Of a DNA stretch of 64,000 nt, positions 55,228-64,000 are shown one piece after another. Source of the stretch: Primorskyibacter aestuariivivens. GTDB lineage: Bacteria > Pseudomonadota > Alphaproteobacteria > Rhodobacterales > Rhodobacteraceae. The notes under the pieces are model-generated. The model saw nothing but the letters and a program-made list of their open reading frames with translations. It was not told the origin of the DNA and did not search any database. Both the position numbers and the translations under genes were made by a program. Within the stretch, counting starts at the first letter, position 1. Every line of letters begins with the position of its first letter. The DNA is taken from the NCBI RefSeq assembly GCF_028023675.1, contig NZ_JAQIOZ010000011.1:92023-156022 (forward strand). The letters are read 5' to 3'.

Positions 55228-56490
55228 TCAAACCACCGGCGGGCGCGGCTCAAGCTGCATGAGGCCGTCGACCCATTCCAGTTGCCGCGGCAGGCATTTG
55301 GTCTTCAGATCGTAATTCTGCACCACGTGATCGCGCGCCCGGGCGCGCAGATGTGCCCGCAGCCGTGCATCATCAAGCAATTCACAGACCCGGTCGACGA
55401 TCCCCTCACGGTCAAAGAAATCCACCAGAAGCCCGGTGGTCCCGTCTGTCAGTGCCTCGCGCACCGGCTCTGTATCGCTGGCAACGATTGGCGCACCGGC
55501 GCTCATCGCCTCCAGCAGCGACCAGCTCAGCACAAAGGGATAGGTCAGGTAAACATGCGCGCGGCTGACCTGCATGAAAGACAGGAACACATCGTAAGGC
55601 ACACGGCCGAGGAAATGCACGCGCGCCCAGTCGGCGTCCGAGATCTGGCCGCGCACCTCGTCGATGAAAATCTGCTTCCACGTGCTGTCGCCTTTGGGCT
55701 TGGAGCCATAGCTCACCCCGTCCCCACCGATCAGCACCACCTGCGCTTCGGGGCGGCGTTTGAGCAGCTCTGGCAGCGCGCGCATGAAGATGTGATAGCC
55801 GCGATAAGGCTCAAGATTGCGGTTGATGAAGGTGATCACCTCATCTTCGCGACTGACCCATTGGTTTTCGCGCACCTGCAGCCGCGCGCCGGGATGGGGC
55901 TGGACCAGCCCGGTGTCGATGCCGTCATGGATCACGGAAATCCGGTCGCGCATCCCGGACGGAAAAGTATCAGCCTGAAACCGGGTCGGGCTGATGCCTG
56001 CATCGCCCACTTCGAAATGCAGGCGGTTGTTGATGTTCTTCAGCCGCAGGCGCAGCGGGTCGGTTTCGGGCGAGGCCCCGGTGAACTCGGGGTCGAAGCC
56101 GACAAAGGGATAGTCGCCCGTGTGGTAAAGCTCACAGTACAACCCCATACGCGCATCGGGCCAGACATCCTTGAGAAACAGGCTTTCGCCCCAGCCGTGA
56201 TGGGTGAGGATCACGTCCGGGTCAAACCCCCGCTCCTTGAGCGCGCGGGCCGCGTTGTAACAGGAATGCCCGCGCAACAGCTTGGTCTCGAAATCCACCA
56301 GCCAGGAATGCAGCCCCTGCGCCGGTTTGAACCCGATCTTGTAGGGCAGGACATTGACGCCCTTCCATTTGGTCGGCTTTTGCACCTTGGGGGTGAGCGC
56401 GACCACCTGATCGCCGCGCGCGGCAAGCGCTGGCGCGAGGTGTTTGTACTGGCCGGGAAAATTCTGATGAATCAGGAGATACTTGGTCAC
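55228..56490 (-). CDS. glycosyltransferase family 4 (GT-B) protein
   Basis: 420 residues from a GTG at 56490. The N-terminus LLIHQNFPGQYKHLAPALA is the GT-B opening helix. C-terminal features are FINRNLEPYRGYHIFMRALPELL, a VLIGGDG strand and the donor-site EX7E region SWSLLEAMSAGAPIVASD with TEPVREAL. It transfers a sugar from a nucleotide donor, probably for envelope polysaccharide; no other polysaccharide gene is nearby. It is divergent from leuS. Confidence 0.88.
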   Translation of the reverse strand: MTKYLLIHQNFPGQYKHLAPALAARGDQVVALTPKVQKPTKWKGVNVLPYKIGFKPAQGLHSWLVDFETKLLRGHSCYNAARALKERGFDPDVILTHHGWGESLFLKDVWPDARMGLYCELYHTGDYPFVGFDPEFTGASPETDPLRLRLKNINNRLHFEVGDAGISPTRFQADTFPSGMRDRISVIHDGIDTGLVQPHPGARLQVRENQWVSREDEVITFINRNLEPYRGYHIFMRALPELLKRRPEAQVVLIGGDGVSYGSKPKGDSTWKQIFIDEVRGQISDADWARVHFLGRVPYDVFLSFMQVSRAHVYLTYPFVLSWSLLEAMSAGAPIVASDTEPVREALTDGTTGLLVDFFDREGIVDRVCELLDDARLRAHLRARARDHVVQNYDLKTKCLPRQLEWVDGLMQLEPRPPVV

Positions 56491-56644
56491 TTGGCACTGC
56501 TCTTTTGGTGTTTTGCCGCGACTATAGGTCGATTTCCGGTCCCGGGCCAGCGTTGAGACCTGCGTTTTCGCGGCCCGACACTGGACGCTGGCGCGCACAC
56601 GCCCTATCACGCGTCAAAGACCGTCCGACCGAAGGATATACGTG

Positions 56645-59236
56645 ATGTCGCGCTACGATTCAGCCTCGATCGAGGCGAAATGGCAGGAGGCCTGGGACAC
56701 GGCCGGAACCTTTACCGCCACGATGGAGGGCGGCAAGCCGAAATACTATGTGCTTGAGATGTTCCCCTATCCGTCGGGCAAGCTGCATATCGGCCATGTG
56801 CGCAACTACACGATGGGCGACGTGATCGCGCGCTACAAACTGACCACCGGGCATAACGTGCTGCATCCGATGGGCTTTGACGCCTTTGGCATGCCGGCCG
56901 AAAACGCGGCGATGGCGTCGGGCGGTCATCCCAAGGACTGGACCTACGGCAATATCGACACGATGGTCGATCAGATGAAGCCGCTGGGCCTGTCGCTTGA
57001 CTGGAGCCGCATGTTCGCCACCTGTGACGTGGAGTATTACGGTCAGCAACAGGCGCTGTTCCTCGATTTCCTTGAGAAGGGTCTCGTTTATCGCAAAAAC
57101 GCCGTGGTCAACTGGGACCCGGTGGATATGACTGTTCTGGCCAATGAACAGGTGATCGACGGCAAGGGCTGGCGCTCGGGGGCGGAGGTGGAACGCCGCG
57201 AGCTGACGCAATGGTTCTTCAAGATCTCCGACATGGCCGAGGAGCTTCTGGACGCCATCGACAGGCTGGATGACTGGCCCGCCAAGGTCAAGCTGATGCA
57301 GCAGAACTGGATCGGCAAGTCGCGCGGGCTGCAATTTGCCTTTGGGCTGATTGACGGGCCGGACGGGCATGACCGGATCGAGGTCTACACCACACGCCCC
57401 GACACGCTTCTGGGCGCGTCCTTTATCGGCATCTCGCCCGATCATCCGCTGGCCAAACAATTGGAACAGGACAACGCGGAGCTTGCGGCCTTTAACGCCG
57501 AATGCCGCAAAGGCGGCACGACCGAGGAAGCGCTGGAAAAGGCCGAGAAGAAGGGCTTTGACACCGGGCTGCGCGTGCGCCACCCGTTTGATACGGCATG
57601 GGAATTGCCGGTTTACGTGGCGAATTTCATCCTGATGGATTACGGCACAGGCGCGATCTTTGGCTGCCCGGCCCATGACCAGCGCGACCTTGATTTCGCC
57701 AACAAATACGCGCTTCCGGTGATCTCCACCTTTGCCCCGCTCACCGGCGATCATCAGTTGCCCGAAGAGGGCGGCGAAGCCTTCGTGCCGCCGAAATCCG
57801 AAACGGTACGCTGGCTCAAAGCCTTCAACTGGGACGAGGAAGCCACCGGTGACGAGGCCATCGACGCCGCTATCGCCTTCTGCGAGGCTAACGGCGTGGG
57901 TCAGGGCGTGACCAAGTTCCGCCTGCGCGACTGGGGGCTTTCCCGCCAGCGCTACTGGGGCTGCCCGATCCCGGTGGTGCATTGTGAGACCTGCGGCGTG
58001 GTGCCGGAAAAGAAAGAGAACCTGCCCATCGAGTTGCCCTATGACGAGGACGGCACGCCGATTGATTTCTCGGTCCCCGGCAACCCGCTGGACCGGCATC
58101 CAAGCTGGCGTAATTGTGCCTGCCCGTCCTGCGGCAAGCCCGCGCGGCGCGAGACCGACACGATGGACACGTTTGTGGACTCGTCGTGGTATTTCGCCCG
58201 CTTCACCGCGCCCAAGGCGGCCACGCCCACCGATCCGGAGGCGGCCGATTACTGGATGAACGTGGACCAGTATATCGGCGGCATTGAGCACGCGATCCTG
58301 CACCTGCTCTATTCGCGCTTTTTCGCGCGGGCCATGCACATCACCGGCCATCTGCCGGAGAAATCCAAAGAGCCGTTCGACGCGCTGTTCACGCAGGGCA
58401 TGGTGACCCACGCGATTTACAAGAACGCGGAACGCACCGATGAGAACGGCCGCGCGATCTATCACTACCCGGCGGAGGTCGAAGAACGCGACGGCGGCAC
58501 ATTCGTCAAAGAGACCGGCGAGCGGATCGAGGTGATCCCCTCGGCCAAGATGTCCAAATCCAAGAACAACGTGGTCGACCCGGTCGCGATCATCGAACAG
58601 TTCGGCGCCGACACCGCGCGCTGGTTCGTGCTGTCCGACAGCCCACCGGAGCGGGATGTGGAATGGACCGCCTCGGGCGCGGAAGCCGCGTTCAAACACC
58701 TGGGCCGGGTGTACCGTCTCGCGGTCGAGGCCAGCCAGAACGAGGATGGACCGCAGGACGCCGATGAGGCTCTGCGCAAGGAAATGCACAAGTCGATCCG
58801 CGACGTGACGCTGGGCATTGAGAGCTTTGGCTTTAACGCCGCCATCGCACGGCTTTATGCCTTTACCAATGCTATCGCTAAATCCAAGGCAGGCGGCGAG
58901 GCCAAGCGCCAAGCCATGCGCACGCTGGCGCAGCTCATGTCGCCCATGACCCCGCATCTCAGCGAAGAAATCTGGGAACTCCTGGACGGTGACTGGCTGG
59001 TCGCGGACACCGATTGGCCCGTGGCGGATGAGGCGATGCTGGTCGAAGACACGATCACCATGCCGATCCAGATCAACGGCAAACGCCGTGCGGAAATCAG
59101 CGTGTCGCCCGATGCCTCGAAAGAAGAGGTTGAAAAGATCGCGCTGGCACATGAGGCTGTGCAAAAGGCTTTGGACGGCAATGCGCCGAAAAAGCTGATC
59201 GTTGTGCCGGGGCGGATTGTGAATGTGGTTGTCTGA
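56645..59236 (+). CDS. leuS: leucyl-tRNA synthetase
   Basis: 863 residues from the ATG at 56645, 8 bases after AAGGA; a GTG three bases earlier is the alternative. Class I features: HIGH loop in [20 protein letters not shown] loop in [14 protein letters not shown]. The editing domain has [12 protein letters not shown] and [13 protein letters not shown] with the conserved Asp. Zinc-type cysteines are in [10 protein letters not shown] and [10 protein letters not shown]. It charges tRNA-Leu. lptE begins inside its last codons. Confidence 0.98.
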   Translation: MSRYDSASIEAKWQEAWDTAGTFTATMEGGKPKYYVLEMFPYPSGKLHIGHVRNYTMGDVIARYKLTTGHNVLHPMGFDAFGMPAENAAMASGGHPKDWTYGNIDTMVDQMKPLGLSLDWSRMFATCDVEYYGQQQALFLDFLEKGLVYRKNAVVNWDPVDMTVLANEQVIDGKGWRSGAEVERRELTQWFFKISDMAEELLDAIDRLDDWPAKVKLMQQNWIGKSRGLQFAFGLIDGPDGHDRIEVYTTRPDTLLGASFIGISPDHPLAKQLEQDNAELAAFNAECRKGGTTEEALEKAEKKGFDTGLRVRHPFDTAWELPVYVANFILMDYGTGAIFGCPAHDQRDLDFANKYALPVISTFAPLTGDHQLPEEGGEAFVPPKSETVRWLKAFNWDEEATGDEAIDAAIAFCEANGVGQGVTKFRLRDWGLSRQRYWGCPIPVVHCETCGVVPEKKENLPIELPYDEDGTPIDFSVPGNPLDRHPSWRNCACPSCGKPARRETDTMDTFVDSSWYFARFTAPKAATPTDPEAADYWMNVDQYIGGIEHAILHLLYSRFFARAMHITGHLPEKSKEPFDALFTQGMVTHAIYKNAERTDENGRAIYHYPAEVEERDGGTFVKETGERIEVIPSAKMSKSKNNVVDPVAIIEQFGADTARWFVLSDSPPERDVEWTASGAEAAFKHLGRVYRLAVEASQNEDGPQDADEALRKEMHKSIRDVTLGIESFGFNAAIARLYAFTNAIAKSKAGGEAKRQAMRTLAQLMSPMTPHLSEEIWELLDGDWLVADTDWPVADEAMLVEDTITMPIQINGKRRAEISVSPDASKEEVEKIALAHEAVQKALDGNAPKKLIVVPGRIVNVVV

Positions 59237-59717
59237 TCGACGTGGATTTCTGATGGGCGCTCTGGCGCTCTCCGGCTGCGGCTTTGCCCCGGCCTATGGT
59301 CCGGGCGGTGCCGCGCGCGGGCTTCAGGACAATATTCATATCGACGAGCCCGACACACGCGAAGAGTTTCTGGTCACCCGGCGTGTCGAAGAAAGGCTGG
59401 GCGCGGGCGGTGCATCCGCCCCCTACACGCTGGGACTGGCGGTGAGTGTTTCGGAAACGTCGCAAGGGTCAAGCTCGGACGGGGCCACGACCCGGTTCCG
59501 AATGGTTGGAACCCTGACCTATTCGCTGCGCCGGGCGGGTGAGAAAACCGCATTCGAGACCGGCACAGTTCAGAGCTTTACAGGCTATTCCGCCACCTCG
59601 TCGACGGCGGCGACACTGGCCGCCCAGCGCGACGCGCGCGAGCGCCTGATGGTGATCCTGGCAGATCAACTGGTCGACCGGCTTGTCATTGCATCGGCCG
59701 ACCTGCCCGCAACATGA
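59223..59717 (+). CDS. lptE: LPS-assembly lipoprotein LptE
   Basis: 164 residues; the start overlaps the leuS end by 14 bases. A twin-Arg-like N-terminus ([22 protein letters not shown]) holds lipobox LSGC at Cys19. The mature beta-rich part includes [10 protein letters not shown] and [19 protein letters not shown] at the end, typical of alphaproteobacterial LptE. It plugs LptD in the outer membrane during LPS insertion. The leuS-lptE-holA order is conserved in Alphaproteobacteria. Confidence 0.92.
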   Translation: MWLSDRRGFLMGALALSGCGFAPAYGPGGAARGLQDNIHIDEPDTREEFLVTRRVEERLGAGGASAPYTLGLAVSVSETSQGSSSDGATTRFRMVGTLTYSLRRAGEKTAFETGTVQSFTGYSATSSTAATLAAQRDARERLMVILADQLVDRLVIASADLPAT

Positions 59718-60739
59718 AGCTCAGCCCGCGCGAGGCCGGAGGCTATTTCGCCAAACCTGACCCGGGGCGCACCGGCGTGCTGATCTATGGCAACGACGCC
59801 ATGCGCGTGGCGCTCAAACGGCAGGACCTGATTGCCAACCTGATCGGGCCGCAGGGCGAAGAGGAAATGCGCCTGAGCCGCATCCCGGCCTCGGAACTGC
59901 GCAAGGAGAAAACGCTTCTGACCGATGCGATCAAAGCCATCGGGTTTTTCCCCGGCCCCCGTGCCGCCTTTGTTGAGGATGCCACGGATGTGGTGGCCCC
60001 GATCATCATCGCCGCGCTGGAGGATTGGGAGCCGGGCGACGCGCAGATCATCGTGACCGCAGCGGCGCTCAAGGCGTCCTCCAAACTGCGCAAGGCGTTT
60101 GAAAACCACGCCAATGCCTATGCCGCTGCGATCTATGACGATCCGCCATCGCGCGGGGAAATCGAGGCGGAACTGAGCAAGGCAGGGCTCAGCGTGGACC
60201 GCGATGCCATGGAGGACATCACCACCCTGTCCCGCGCGCTGGACCCGGGCGATTTCCGGCAGACCATGGAAAAGCTGGCGCTCTACAAACACGGCGACTC
60301 CGTCCCCGTTTCCCCCGCGGATGTGGAGGCCGTGGCCCCGGTGTCGACCGAGGCGGAACTGGATGACATCCTGTCCATCGTGGCCGAAGCCCGCACCGGC
60401 GAGATTGGCCCAATGCTGTCACGGCTGGCGGCGCAGGGCACACAGCCCGTCGGGCTTGTCATCGCAACCATGCGCCATTTCCGGGCCCTGCACGCGGCGG
60501 CAAGCCACCCGGACGGTCCGGCACGCGGCGTGGCGTCGATGCGGCCGCCGATCTTTGGCCCGCGCCGCGACCGCATGATACGGCAGGCCCAGCATTGGGG
60601 CGCGCCGCGGCTGGATCAGGCGATCAGCCTGTTGACCGATACGGACCTGCAGCTGCGTTCTGCCGGTCAGAACGCCCCCGCGATGGCCGTTGTCGAACGG
60701 ATGCTGATCCGGCTGGCCATGTTGGGTGTCAATCGTTAA
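59714..60739 (+). CDS. holA: DNA polymerase III delta subunit
   Basis: 341 residues starting inside the lptE stop (ATGA). AAA-like clamp-loader features: VLIYGNDAMRVALKRQDLI, the ITTLSRALDPGDF lid region and a C-terminal collar helix RLDQAISLLTDTDLQLRSAG with a conserved K/R-to-D-L pattern. It opens the sliding clamp in the clamp loader. Order with leuS and lptE supports the call. Confidence 0.93.
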   Translation: MKLSPREAGGYFAKPDPGRTGVLIYGNDAMRVALKRQDLIANLIGPQGEEEMRLSRIPASELRKEKTLLTDAIKAIGFFPGPRAAFVEDATDVVAPIIIAALEDWEPGDAQIIVTAAALKASSKLRKAFENHANAYAAAIYDDPPSRGEIEAELSKAGLSVDRDAMEDITTLSRALDPGDFRQTMEKLALYKHGDSVPVSPADVEAVAPVSTEAELDDILSIVAEARTGEIGPMLSRLAAQGTQPVGLVIATMRHFRALHAAASHPDGPARGVASMRPPIFGPRRDRMIRQAQHWGAPRLDQAISLLTDTDLQLRSAGQNAPAMAVVERMLIRLAMLGVNR

Positions 60740-60767
60740 CCTCACTCCCGCAATTGGGAGGCACATC

Positions 60768-61361
60768 ATGTACACAGTCATCGGCGGCGTCGCCAGCCGC
60801 GCGTTTCGCGTGCTCTGGATGCTCGAAGAGTTGGGCGCGGCCTATGAGCACCAACCCGCGGGACCACAATCGGATACGGTCAAGGCGCATAACCCGGCAG
60901 GCAAGATCCCGGTGCTGATCGACGATGGACAGGCCATCACCGATTCCTCGGCAATTCTCACCTATCTTGCCGACAAGCATCAGGCGCTGACTTACCCCGC
61001 CGGGACCTTTGAACGCGCCCGTCAGGACGCGCTGACATTTGCAATTCTGGACGAGGTGGATTCGGTGCTGTGGACTGCGGCGCGCCACAGCTTTGTGCTG
61101 CCCGAGGAAGAACGGGTCCCGGCCGTGAAAGACAGTCTGAAACGGGAATACAGCCGCAATATCGCGCGGCTGATGGATCGCATGGCGGGACCGTTTCTCA
61201 TGGGCGAGATGATGACCGTGCCGGACATTATCCTGACCCATTGCGGCAACTGGGCGGTGTCAGCGAAATTCCCCGAACCCGAAGCGCGCTTTGCAGACTA
61301 TCTTGCAAATATGCGAACGCGCCCGGCCTATGGACGGACGCGCGCGCTCAGGAAGCCCTGA
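60768..61361 (+). CDS. glutathione S-transferase family protein
   Basis: 197 residues from the ATG at 60768, after GGGAGG. The thioredoxin-like N-domain has SRAFRVLWMLEELGAAYEH, KIPVLIDDGQAITDSSAILTYL (glutathione-binding Asp-Ser) and ADKHQ; the helical C-domain ends RTRPAYGRTRALRKP. Catalytic Ser/Cys is likely Ser in VASRAFR. Substrate unknown. Confidence 0.9.
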   Translation: MYTVIGGVASRAFRVLWMLEELGAAYEHQPAGPQSDTVKAHNPAGKIPVLIDDGQAITDSSAILTYLADKHQALTYPAGTFERARQDALTFAILDEVDSVLWTAARHSFVLPEEERVPAVKDSLKREYSRNIARLMDRMAGPFLMGEMMTVPDIILTHCGNWAVSAKFPEPEARFADYLANMRTRPAYGRTRALRKP

Positions 61362-61381
61362 TCAAATCTGGCCTACAGCGT

Positions 61382-61588
61382 TCAGATGCACATCACATCG
61401 GAATAGACGTGGCGCACGATCTGTTCGCGGCGCAGGCCGATCTTGGCCAGTTCTTCGTCGCTCAGCGCGCTCAGCAGCTCCACGCGACGCGCGCGGGTGC
61501 TGTTTTCGCCGATCTTGACGAGGAAATCGCCCAGACGCTCAAAGAAGTTGCGGCTATCAAATGCGATATTCGTGGTGGCCTGTGCCAT
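61382..61588 (-). CDS. DUF1127 domain protein
   Basis: 68 residues from MAQATTNIAF with AAGGGAAA upstream. The C-terminal half carries the DUF1127 signature RVELLSALSDEELAKIGLRREQIVRHVY. Small proteins with this domain act in regulation in Rhodobacteraceae, some through RNA binding. It is convergent with the GST gene. Confidence 0.85.
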   Translation of the reverse strand: MAQATTNIAFDSRNFFERLGDFLVKIGENSTRARRVELLSALSDEELAKIGLRREQIVRHVYSDVMCI

Positions 61589-61711
61589 GTCTTTTCCCTT
61601 TGCGATGCGTGCGTTCAAGAAGTCCGTTTGAGGGGTATCTAGGGATCGCTGCATCGCAGCACTACCCGCAAAGAAGAAATGCCGCGTTGCAGCAGATGCA
61701 TAGCTGATGGT

Positions 61712-63652
61712 TTAGCGCTCTGCGTGGCGTGCGGCTTCTGCGTCCTGGCCTGCCGCCGTCAGGAGCTCTGCCAATTGCGCGCGCACGCGGTCGGCGCGGG
61801 GTTCGATGGCCAGCGTGGCGAGATAGGCACGGATCGCTGCCCCATCATTGCCACGCGAGACCTCTATCTCGGCAATGAGGCGCATGGCTTTCCAGTGGGT
61901 GTCACGCTGTTCAAGCGTCCGTACCGCTTCGATATGGGCCTCGTTGATCTGCCCTTGTTCCAGCAGCATCTGTGCGAGGTTGTAGCGCGCGGTCGGATCA
62001 CCCGGGAAATCCGCCAACAATTCGCGCAGGACCTCAATCGCCTTGTCGGTGCGCCCGCCCCGCTTGTAAGCAACTGCCAGAAGCGATCGCGCCGTCGGAT
62101 TCACCGGATCAAGCGCCAATACGCGTTTCACCGCGTCGATTGCCTCAAGCACCCGCCCCTGAATGGTATGCGCCTTGGCCAGTGCAAGAACCGGCTCAAG
62201 CGCGTCCGTGTGAAACCCGTTGCCCAGGAAATCCTGCAGCACGTCCACCGGCGCGCGCGATTCAAAGTTTGTCACGGAGAGCGCCGCAATGGCTTTTTGC
62301 ATCGTCGCTTCCGCCTCGGGGATCGAACCGGGCGGAAGAAGGTGGATCTCCTCGACCCTTGGCAGGATCTTGGGGATTGGCGACAGCAGACCATCGGGCG
62401 CGTGGCGCATGATCTTGTGGTCGGTCATCCAGACCTCAATCACGTCCTGGGTCCTGCGGGCAGGCATGTGGCAGGTGGTACAATCATCTTCCGGGCTCAG
62501 GGCCGGGTGCAGCGCCTCGGCTTCGGTCATTACGACCTGTCCCTGATCATCGGTGTCATGGCATGTCAGGCACGCTGCCTTGTAATGCGCCGCGCGCTCG
62601 GAAGGTTTGCGTTTCACATGCGGGTCGTGGCAGGTCAGACACCCCAACGCGCCCTCGCTTTCGGTGAAACAGGAGCTTTGTTCCAACCGGTAGGGATGGT
62701 GATTGATGTCAAAGCGTGTGTGCTGCGCACGTTGCCCATCGACAATGTCGAGATGGGCCAGAAAATCGGTAATCTCTTCCCCGGGCCGAAAGGAAAACTC
62801 ACCCCGCCCGAAGCGCAGGCCGGAATTGACCGCCACGCTGGGTTGCATGTGGCAGCCGTAGCAAATGGCATAGAGCTGGTCACGCGGGAGCTTGCCGGGA
62901 TTGACGATCTGCGCGCGGATCTCTTCGGGGCCCGCCTCACCGCTCAGCGCGGTGGCGGCATGGCGCGCGCCGGGGCCATGGCAACGCTGGCATCCGATGC
63001 CTTCGGGCATGTCATGCGGGAACATATCCGGCATGCCCGGCCGGTCCGCACCCTCAGCCAGTTCGGCATAGCCGTTGTGACAGCCCATGCAGCGCTGCAG
63101 CACCGGGCGGCGCACGCCGTAGTGATCGGCAAACTCGAACCCCGGGGCCATGCCCCATTTGCCCTCTTGCGAATACCAAGCCAGCGGCAGCTGGAACAAT
63201 TCGCCATTCGCGGTCTGGTACAGGTAGACGCGGGAATGATGCCCCGATCCCATGATCCAGTCGATACGGCGCTCGAAGACATCGACTTCGGCCCCATCCG
63301 CCGCGCGACGCCAGCGGCGGAACCAATACGTATCCCCACGCAAACTGATCTGATAGATGCGCCCGCTGGGATCATGGAAGAAAGGCGGGAGCGTAAAGTC
63401 CTCGATCACCTTGTCCACGGAAGGGCGATAGAAGCTTTTGCCCATACCCACTTCGGCGAAACTCTCGGCTTTGTCCGCGTGGCAGGTGCCGCAAAGCGCG
63501 TCGGGAACATATCCAGGCGCAGCGCCCGTCGTGACGTGCACATCAAATTCCGCCAGCACGGCGCGAATATCGTCCATGTCATCGGCATGACCGGGTTGCC
63601 CGGCAAGCCACGCGACAAGCATCGCGATCAGAAAAGGCAATCTGGGGCGCAT
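61712..63652 (-). CDS. seven-heme c-type cytochrome with C-terminal TPR region
   Basis: 646 residues. Signal peptide to about residue 23. Seven CxxCH sites are visible: CGTCH, CMGCH, CQRCH, CYGCH, CLTCH followed by DPH, CLTCH followed by DTDD, and CTTCH. No CxxCK is seen. The C-terminal about 190 residues form TPR-like helices (GRVLEAIDAVKRVLALDPVN, PTARYNLAQMLLEQGQINEA). This resembles multiheme cytochromes of the C554/NrfA-like group that end in TPR domains. It probably moves electrons in the periplasm and binds a partner through the TPR part. No accessory heme-maturation gene is in the window. Confidence 0.9.
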   Translation of the reverse strand: MRPRLPFLIAMLVAWLAGQPGHADDMDDIRAVLAEFDVHVTTGAAPGYVPDALCGTCHADKAESFAEVGMGKSFYRPSVDKVIEDFTLPPFFHDPSGRIYQISLRGDTYWFRRWRRAADGAEVDVFERRIDWIMGSGHHSRVYLYQTANGELFQLPLAWYSQEGKWGMAPGFEFADHYGVRRPVLQRCMGCHNGYAELAEGADRPGMPDMFPHDMPEGIGCQRCHGPGARHAATALSGEAGPEEIRAQIVNPGKLPRDQLYAICYGCHMQPSVAVNSGLRFGRGEFSFRPGEEITDFLAHLDIVDGQRAQHTRFDINHHPYRLEQSSCFTESEGALGCLTCHDPHVKRKPSERAAHYKAACLTCHDTDDQGQVVMTEAEALHPALSPEDDCTTCHMPARRTQDVIEVWMTDHKIMRHAPDGLLSPIPKILPRVEEIHLLPPGSIPEAEATMQKAIAALSVTNFESRAPVDVLQDFLGNGFHTDALEPVLALAKAHTIQGRVLEAIDAVKRVLALDPVNPTARSLLAVAYKRGGRTDKAIEVLRELLADFPGDPTARYNLAQMLLEQGQINEAHIEAVRTLEQRDTHWKAMRLIAEIEVSRGNDGAAIRAYLATLAIEPRADRVRAQLAELLTAAGQDAEAARHAER

Positions 63653-63742
63653 CAGAACAATCTCGGATCATCAAATACCGCTATGCTAGAGCCTTTGCCG
63701 CGCAAACTGAACCGATTTCGTTGACCTTGAGGAACGGAGCAA

Positions 63743-63779
63743 TCAACAGGGACGGAGATGGGGACGCCGTCCCTGTTGA
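63743..63779. repeat. long perfect inverted repeat
   Basis: 13-base arms TCAACAGGGACGG (63743-63755) and CCGTCCCTGTTGA (63767-63779) flank an 11-base loop. It lies in the approximately 290-base gene-poor stretch between the multiheme cytochrome start and the transposase. It may be a REP-type or attachment-like element. Confidence 0.75.
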
Positions 63780-63794
63780 CCTGTTGGTAAAATG

Positions 63795-63816
63795 GGGGCG
63801 GCCAAACGGCCGCCCC
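63795..63816. repeat. GC-rich hairpin
   Basis: Arms GGGGCGGCC and GGCCGCCCC around AAAC, 15 bases after the larger inverted repeat. A terminator-like fold without a T-run; no other function can be read. Confidence 0.6.
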
Positions 63817-63878
63817 GAGCATCTGAAAAGTGACTCTTTGTATAGGCATACCCGATATTCCGGGCGGTAACACGGCGC

Positions 63879-64000
63879 TGTCTAGGTGTTTGATCCCACG
63901 GTTTGATGGTGTGATTTTTTCTCAGGAATTGAAGGAAGCATTATGGGACAAGTTCGTCACGGGAGCGCCACGACCACGTACGCCGTCAGAGCTGCAATAC
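63879..64000 (+). mobile_element. IS481-family insertion element, left end (cut by window edge)
   Basis: The sequence from TGTCTAGGTGTTTGATCCCA onward looks like the terminal inverted repeat of IS481-type elements and leads straight into a transposase start. The exact left boundary is an inference, and the right half is outside the window. Confidence 0.5.
63943..64000 (+). CDS. IS481-family transposase, N-terminal fragment
   Basis: The frame from the ATG at 63943 begins MGQVRHGSATTTYAVRAAI, the characteristic N-terminus of IS481 transposases, which continue with a helix-turn-helix. GAAGGAAG lies about 6 bases upstream. Only 19 codons are visible. Confidence 0.75.
   Translation, partial: MGQVRHGSATTTYAVRAAI

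Noticed and set aside
63652..63873. 73-residue minus-strand frame upstream of the multiheme cytochrome
   Set aside because: It runs over the inverted repeats, has no clear ribosome site and resembles no family.

Overview
The window is a 64 kb piece of high-GC chromosome from an alphaproteobacterium, most likely a marine Rhodobacteraceae (Roseobacter group) species. The evidence is family content: TIGR02186, DUF2125 and DUF2794 proteins, the membrane ferritin MbfA with an Irr-type box, a GTTC-N7-GTTC SOS box, a DmdB-like acyl-CoA ligase, TRAP transporters and an IS481-type transposase start. No rRNA, tRNA, CRISPR array or prophage was seen. No gene-free stretch exceeds 300 bases; the largest is about 290 bases at the right edge.

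Layout. 1-4771: BMP-type (nucleoside/purine-like) ABC importer operon, interrupted by a small AT-richer lipoprotein gene. 4907-7010: TauE/SafE permease, TIGR02186 protein and thioesterase, tightly overlapping. 7007-11341 (minus): thioesterase, APH-like kinase, acyl-CoA dehydrogenase and acyl-CoA ligase, which resembles a hydroxyacyl-CoA degradation module. 11460-13460: MDR oxidoreductase and a methyltransferase. 13545-17387 (minus): ExbB/MotA-like protein with a very long coiled-coil MotB/OmpA-like partner. 17456-23033: ChaC, DUF2125, M20 deacylase, panB-panC and a membrane protein. 23088-27128: aldehyde dehydrogenase, SDR, P1 peptidase and rpe.

27263-34529 holds mostly minus-strand genes: a CDGSH/glutamate-synthase fusion, pirin, DUF188, S-formylglutathione hydrolase, AEC carrier, NnrU and MbfA. 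34677-38805: small secreted peptide, TetR regulator and a copper module (CopZ-like protein, CopA, CueR) with a textbook CueR promoter. 38818-42155: NYN/LOTUS protein, GNAT enzyme, small exported protein, and a winged-helix/TolB-N/TPR regulator split by one in-frame TAG. 42252-44422: glutathione-dependent formaldehyde dehydrogenase, cytochrome c'-type protein and an I78 inhibitor. 44443-52516: D-aminoacylase, TRAP transporter, LysR, YtcJ-type amidohydrolase and a CobW GTPase, probably one uptake and hydrolysis system.

52576-61588: LexA-boxed imuB without visible imuA or dnaE2, DUF2794, a glycosyltransferase, the leuS-lptE-holA operon, a GST and a DUF1127 protein. 61712-63652: a seven-CxxCH multiheme cytochrome with a TPR tail. 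The window ends inside an IS481-family element. REP-like hairpins (GGTGGGCA or GGTGCGCC arms, usually with a GTAG foot) and a GCGTATTTG-type motif recur between genes. All functional calls are from reading sequence and family knowledge; no search was run.
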